This document shows, piece by piece, positions 5,253 through 7,641 of a stretch of 7,641 nucleotides of DNA. The notes under the pieces are model-generated. The model made no database searches and had not been told where the DNA came from. It was given only the letters and a program-made list of their open reading frames with translations. The stretch spans positions 1-7,641 of the forward strand of contig JBMYXI010000098.1 in the NCBI GenBank assembly GCA_049608225.1, in the 5' to 3' direction. How positions within the stretch are numbered: position 1 is the stretch's first letter; each line of letters starts with the position of its first letter. The position numbers and the translations under genes are program-made. This DNA comes from Parashewanella sp049608225 (GTDB taxonomy: Bacteria; Pseudomonadota; Gammaproteobacteria; Enterobacterales; Shewanellaceae).

Positions 5253-7307
5253 TTAAATCGAATACTTGATATTGAACGAAACAAAATCACGATCGGACAA
5301 TGGATTGGTCGTACCGACACCACCGAAGAAGTTGGTGTAGGAAAGATCAGCCCCCCAACGACTTTGATAATCGAAGTTAAGGCCAATTGCTACAGACTTT
5401 CGATCTTCTGTAAACAAGAATAATGGATCAGGTGTGATACCTTTTACGTCATGCGAAAAAATAACGCGTGGTGCCATATTAATGCCATCAAACAAGTTAT
5501 TAAATTCTGCTTTTGCCACTAGTTTATAGCCCCAAGCAAAATCTGTTGGGAAAGGATTCGTTTCTGGTCCGTTATGGATCGCTTTAATGACACCAGCCTT
5601 TGGTGGATTACCACCCGAACGGGCGGTGCCAGGGCCATTTAAACGCAATTTATCTGGATCAGGCATATCATGGATCCACACACCACCGACTTCAGCCAAG
5701 GTAACTAAGTTATCGAAACCGAGTGCGCGACCAAACGAATGAGTTAACGTAAATTGCAGCTGAGTTGTATCACTTAAAATAAAACCTTCTGCAGCTTCAC
5801 CTAAGCCTGCTTTTTTAATTGCACTGGTGTATTGTGAAATCCCATCTAAATCTGGACGTAAACCCGCGTTCGCTAATTGTTGTGGCATAGCCGCAAATAG
5901 CAGCTCAACATCATCAATTTGCAGTGGCTCATCTTGACGATAACTGATTTCACCAGCAACCGATGTATCACCCACTAAGGTATTGAAGCTCAAACCATAT
6001 AGTTTAATGTCTTCAGGGTAAACAATTTGGGCTTTAGAGAAGCTCTTAAGACTTAGCAAGGTATTGCGATCAATATTTCCCGCTTCACGACCTATTACAG
6101 CAAGATCACCTAATAAGGCTCCTGGTGAAAAGTCAGCAGTACGGCCACTTATCAATGGGCGACGACTATGGTAATTAATAAAGTAAAAACCGAATTCTGT
6201 ATCATGCAACTCAGGTGAATAGTAACTCAGCTTGATACCATATTGACCATCGTCAGGTGCTTCCACTTCATTATCAACTAAGGTCACTTTGGTTGGATAG
6301 GCCAATGCCATTTTCACCAATTGCTCTTTACTGAATCGCTTACCACTTTTTAGTAATTGACCGAGTTTATTATATTCTTGGATAACAAAATCTAAATTAA
6401 TATCTGGGTTAGAGTTGAAGCCAAGTTGCGCATTATTTAAATGACCACCGAAACCAACAAAATCATTGGTTGCAAAAAATGAACCCGGCGCTGGCACCCA
6501 CATAGACTGCCAGTCATATTGATAAAAGGCTTCTACAGATAACTGATCGGTAATGCCCAGTGATGCCCAGATCATACCTTGTGGACGGAACGCTTCCTTC
6601 AGCTCAGCACCAGGCTGTCTAAGTACATTTAAATCTAATGGGTTAACAACACCGATACCATGTGGAATAAGTGTGCTTTCTCCCCAGGAAACAACTTGGT
6701 TACCAATTCGAACAGTTAATGGGTTTTGACCGCCATTAAAGTCGAAATTACCGTAAACAAACGCATCTAACAAACGAATGTCTTTACACTGAACTTCTTT
6801 GGCTTTTTTGTCGATACAAGCATCAAACTTCTTACCCGTAATTGGATTACGATAACCAAAGTCACCGTTGTTTAATTTGCGATCGTAAAAATACATGCCA
6901 CGGGCAAATAAACCGAAATTTTTATATTCCAACGATAATTCGTGTAAGCCTTTAACAACTTCAGACGTGGTATCACCTTTGGCATATAAAAGATTACTTA
7001 AATCATTGTTACTCGAATATGAGCCTTCCTGCGCCCAAATTTCAGAACTTGGATAAATAGTGTTGCCAAATGCTGAATAGGTTTTAAAACCAAAACGTGG
7101 ATGGTTTACTTTACCAATCTGATTTTTCCAATCTCGCCCAGATACTCGCCAAGTTGCACCGACTGTCCATGTTGAATCAAAGGTGCCCTTAACTTCACCC
7201 AAGTCGAATGAAGCAGCATTTGCATTGATGGTCGCCCCTAGCGACATTGCCGAAGCAATCCCTAAAGCAAGAGCCGATCGACTAAAGCTGCGTTGAATCT
7301 TTTTCAT
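5253..7307 (-). CDS. DUF1302 family outer-membrane protein
   Basis: The protein has 684 residues, the usual size for the family. It begins with a signal peptide (MKKIQRSFSRSALALG, cleavage near INANA at about residue 31). The mature part alternates short amphipathic strands with polar loops rich in Gly, Asn and aromatic residues, as in outer-membrane barrels. The most recognisable stretch is at 206-247: VVSWGESTLIPHGIGVVNPL, then a PGAELKEAFRPQGM segment typical of DUF1302. Two cysteines, 164 and 174, sit close together in a loop-like segment. The last strand, FVSFNIKYSI, resembles an outer-membrane assembly signal, though it ends in Ile rather than the usual Phe. The ATG at 7307 has GGAGAG 8 bases upstream. 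It is the first gene of the operon. Family members are tied by context to uptake or export of hydrophobic compounds; whether this one is a channel or an exporter end-piece is unknown. Confidence 0.88.
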   Translation of the reverse strand: MKKIQRSFSRSALALGIASAMSLGATINANAASFDLGEVKGTFDSTWTVGATWRVSGRDWKNQIGKVNHPRFGFKTYSAFGNTIYPSSEIWAQEGSYSSNNDLSNLLYAKGDTTSEVVKGLHELSLEYKNFGLFARGMYFYDRKLNNGDFGYRNPITGKKFDACIDKKAKEVQCKDIRLLDAFVYGNFDFNGGQNPLTVRIGNQVVSWGESTLIPHGIGVVNPLDLNVLRQPGAELKEAFRPQGMIWASLGITDQLSVEAFYQYDWQSMWVPAPGSFFATNDFVGFGGHLNNAQLGFNSNPDINLDFVIQEYNKLGQLLKSGKRFSKEQLVKMALAYPTKVTLVDNEVEAPDDGQYGIKLSYYSPELHDTEFGFYFINYHSRRPLISGRTADFSPGALLGDLAVIGREAGNIDRNTLLSLKSFSKAQIVYPEDIKLYGLSFNTLVGDTSVAGEISYRQDEPLQIDDVELLFAAMPQQLANAGLRPDLDGISQYTSAIKKAGLGEAAEGFILSDTTQLQFTLTHSFGRALGFDNLVTLAEVGGVWIHDMPDPDKLRLNGPGTARSGGNPPKAGVIKAIHNGPETNPFPTDFAWGYKLVAKAEFNNLFDGINMAPRVIFSHDVKGITPDPLFLFTEDRKSVAIGLNFDYQSRWGADLSYTNFFGGVGTTNPLSDRDFVSFNIKYSI

Positions 7308-7315
7308 TATAATAA

Positions 7316-7321
7316 CTCTCC
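7316..7321 (-). promoter_or_regulatory. Ribosome binding site of the DUF1302 gene
   Basis: GGAGAG lies 8 bases before the ATG at 7307. It is the strongest ribosome binding site in the window and suggests that the first gene of the operon is translated well. Confidence 0.65.
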
Positions 7322-7341
7322 GTAACCTGTTGATTATTCTG

Positions 7342-7347
7342 TTTATA
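7342..7347 (-). promoter_or_regulatory. Proximal -10 candidate for the operon (TATAAA)
   Basis: TATAAA lies 34 bases before the DUF1302 start codon. At 17 bases upstream there is only AACTAG, a poor -35 match, and this overlaps the palindrome at 7364-7380. That arrangement fits a promoter depending on an activator bound at about -37, or one blocked by a repressor there. It is a pattern match without experimental support. Confidence 0.35.
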
Positions 7348-7363
7348 CCTCTCTGCCTTTGTT

Positions 7364-7380
7364 CTAGTTATTATGACTAG
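7364..7380. promoter_or_regulatory. 17-bp near-perfect palindrome, probable operator
   Basis: CTAGTTATTATGACTAG reads on the other strand as CTAGTCATAATAACTAG. The 5-base arms are perfect and the inner AT pairs are also symmetric. Flanking bases extend the symmetry weakly: CTCTCT (7349-7354) and CTGTTT (7339-7344) on one side match AGAGAG (7379-7384) and AAACAG (7387-7392) on the other, with unequal spacing. The size and symmetry fit a dimeric regulator of TetR or GntR type. I do not recognise it as a known consensus, including FadR or PsrA sites. Confidence 0.5.
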
Positions 7381-7404
7381 AGAGAAAAACAGATTGGCCG
7401 CATA

Positions 7405-7465
7405 ACATCTTGTTACGCACAGGTAAGACCATTGTTACAGGTTTATATATAAATGAGCAAGATGT
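7405..7465. repeat. Distant inverted repeat flanking the distal promoter candidate
   Basis: ACATCTTG (7405-7412) is the exact inverse complement of CAAGATGT (7458-7465), with 45 bases between. Short GTTAC motifs accompany the arms and spacer: TTGTTAC at about 7410-7416 and 7432-7438, and CGTTAC in inverse orientation at about 7464-7469. These may be paired regulator sites that loop the DNA, or chance in AT-rich sequence. Confidence 0.35.
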
Positions 7466-7475
7466 AACGTGTTAA
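7446..7475 (-). promoter_or_regulatory. Distal sigma70-like promoter candidate for the operon
   Basis: TTAACA (7475-7470, five of six matches to TTGACA) is followed after 18 bases by TATATA (7451-7446). Overlapping TATATA and TATAAA hexamers sit just downstream. Transcription would start near 7438 and give a leader of roughly 130 bases that contains the palindrome at 7364-7380. Confidence 0.4.
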
Positions 7476-7641
7476 AAATAGGATTTTTACTCTTATTTTT
7501 TACGTTATGTACAGCGCGGGCCTTTTTAGGTTGATTTTTTAGGCAGATAGAGTATCACTATGCATCAAAAAGAGCAGGGAGATTTAGCTCAGTAAATCTG
7601 AGTGTTACCAATAGAGCGCATTAAATAAACGCATCAATATA

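Larger units (their letters stand above)
7308..7641. other. Operon leader and upstream gene-free region
   Basis: No gene is supported in these 334 bases. The half nearest the DUF1302 gene holds the ribosome binding site, both promoter candidates and the palindrome. Further out there is an all-AT inverted repeat, TAAAAAT/ATTTTTA (7473-7489), and a 7-bp hairpin, AGATTTA/TAAATCT (7580-7599), that can alternatively pair as CTCAG/CTGAG (7588-7602). The nature and direction of the gene beyond 7641 cannot be seen. Confidence 0.6.

Noticed and set aside
7508..7545. Two TTTTTAGG copies four bases apart in the upstream region, considered as a repeat array or CRISPR remnant
   Set aside because: There are only two short, T-rich copies with no regular spacer or longer shared unit, so chance is sufficient.
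7577..7619. tRNA-like bases: GGGAGATTTAGCTCAGT followed later by TAGAGCGC, as in the acceptor and D-arm of a tRNA
   Set aside because: The D-loop would be about 23 bases, far too long, and the bases that follow (CATTAAATAAACGC) form no anticodon stem. No T-arm is seen before the window ends. It is better explained by the local AGATTTA/TAAATCT and CTCAG/CTGAG inverted repeats.

Overview
The window looks like chromosomal DNA from a marine-type gammaproteobacterium, most likely of the Alteromonadales (Shewanella, Colwellia or Thalassotalea-like). This rests on its AT-leaning composition, the protein style, and a partial gene at the left edge. That gene starts like the large NAD-specific glutamate dehydrogenase of these bacteria. 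The genus is an inference; no marker gene is complete here.

Every supported gene lies on the minus strand, so the window reads from right to left. Bases 7641-7308 are a gene-free leader with two promoter candidates, a 17-bp near-perfect palindrome and several inverted repeats. Four genes follow in tight order: a DUF1302 outer-membrane-type protein (7307-5253), a DUF1329 periplasmic protein (5240-3861), a secreted YCF48/BNR-type beta-propeller (3765-2749) and a 12-TM MMPL/RND transporter (2727-421). The gaps are 12, 95 and 21 bases. The 95-base gap holds a GC-rich hairpin with a UUCG loop that may act as a partial terminator. A 10-bp hairpin follows the transporter stop codon and probably ends the unit. 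After a 325-base gap the 5' end of the glutamate dehydrogenase gene runs off the window at base 1.

The four genes cover the whole envelope. The transporter supplies an energised inner-membrane step, the propeller and the DUF1329 protein (LolA-like by family) are periplasmic, and the DUF1302 protein is a predicted outer-membrane barrel. Families of this kind recur together in Proteobacteria that handle hydrophobic compounds (fatty acids, esters, sterols, hydrocarbons). The simplest reading is a trans-envelope system that moves a lipid-like substrate. Its substrate and direction cannot be read from the sequence. This module is the best candidate in the window for an incompletely described system. 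No mobile element, CRISPR array, rRNA or convincing tRNA was seen.
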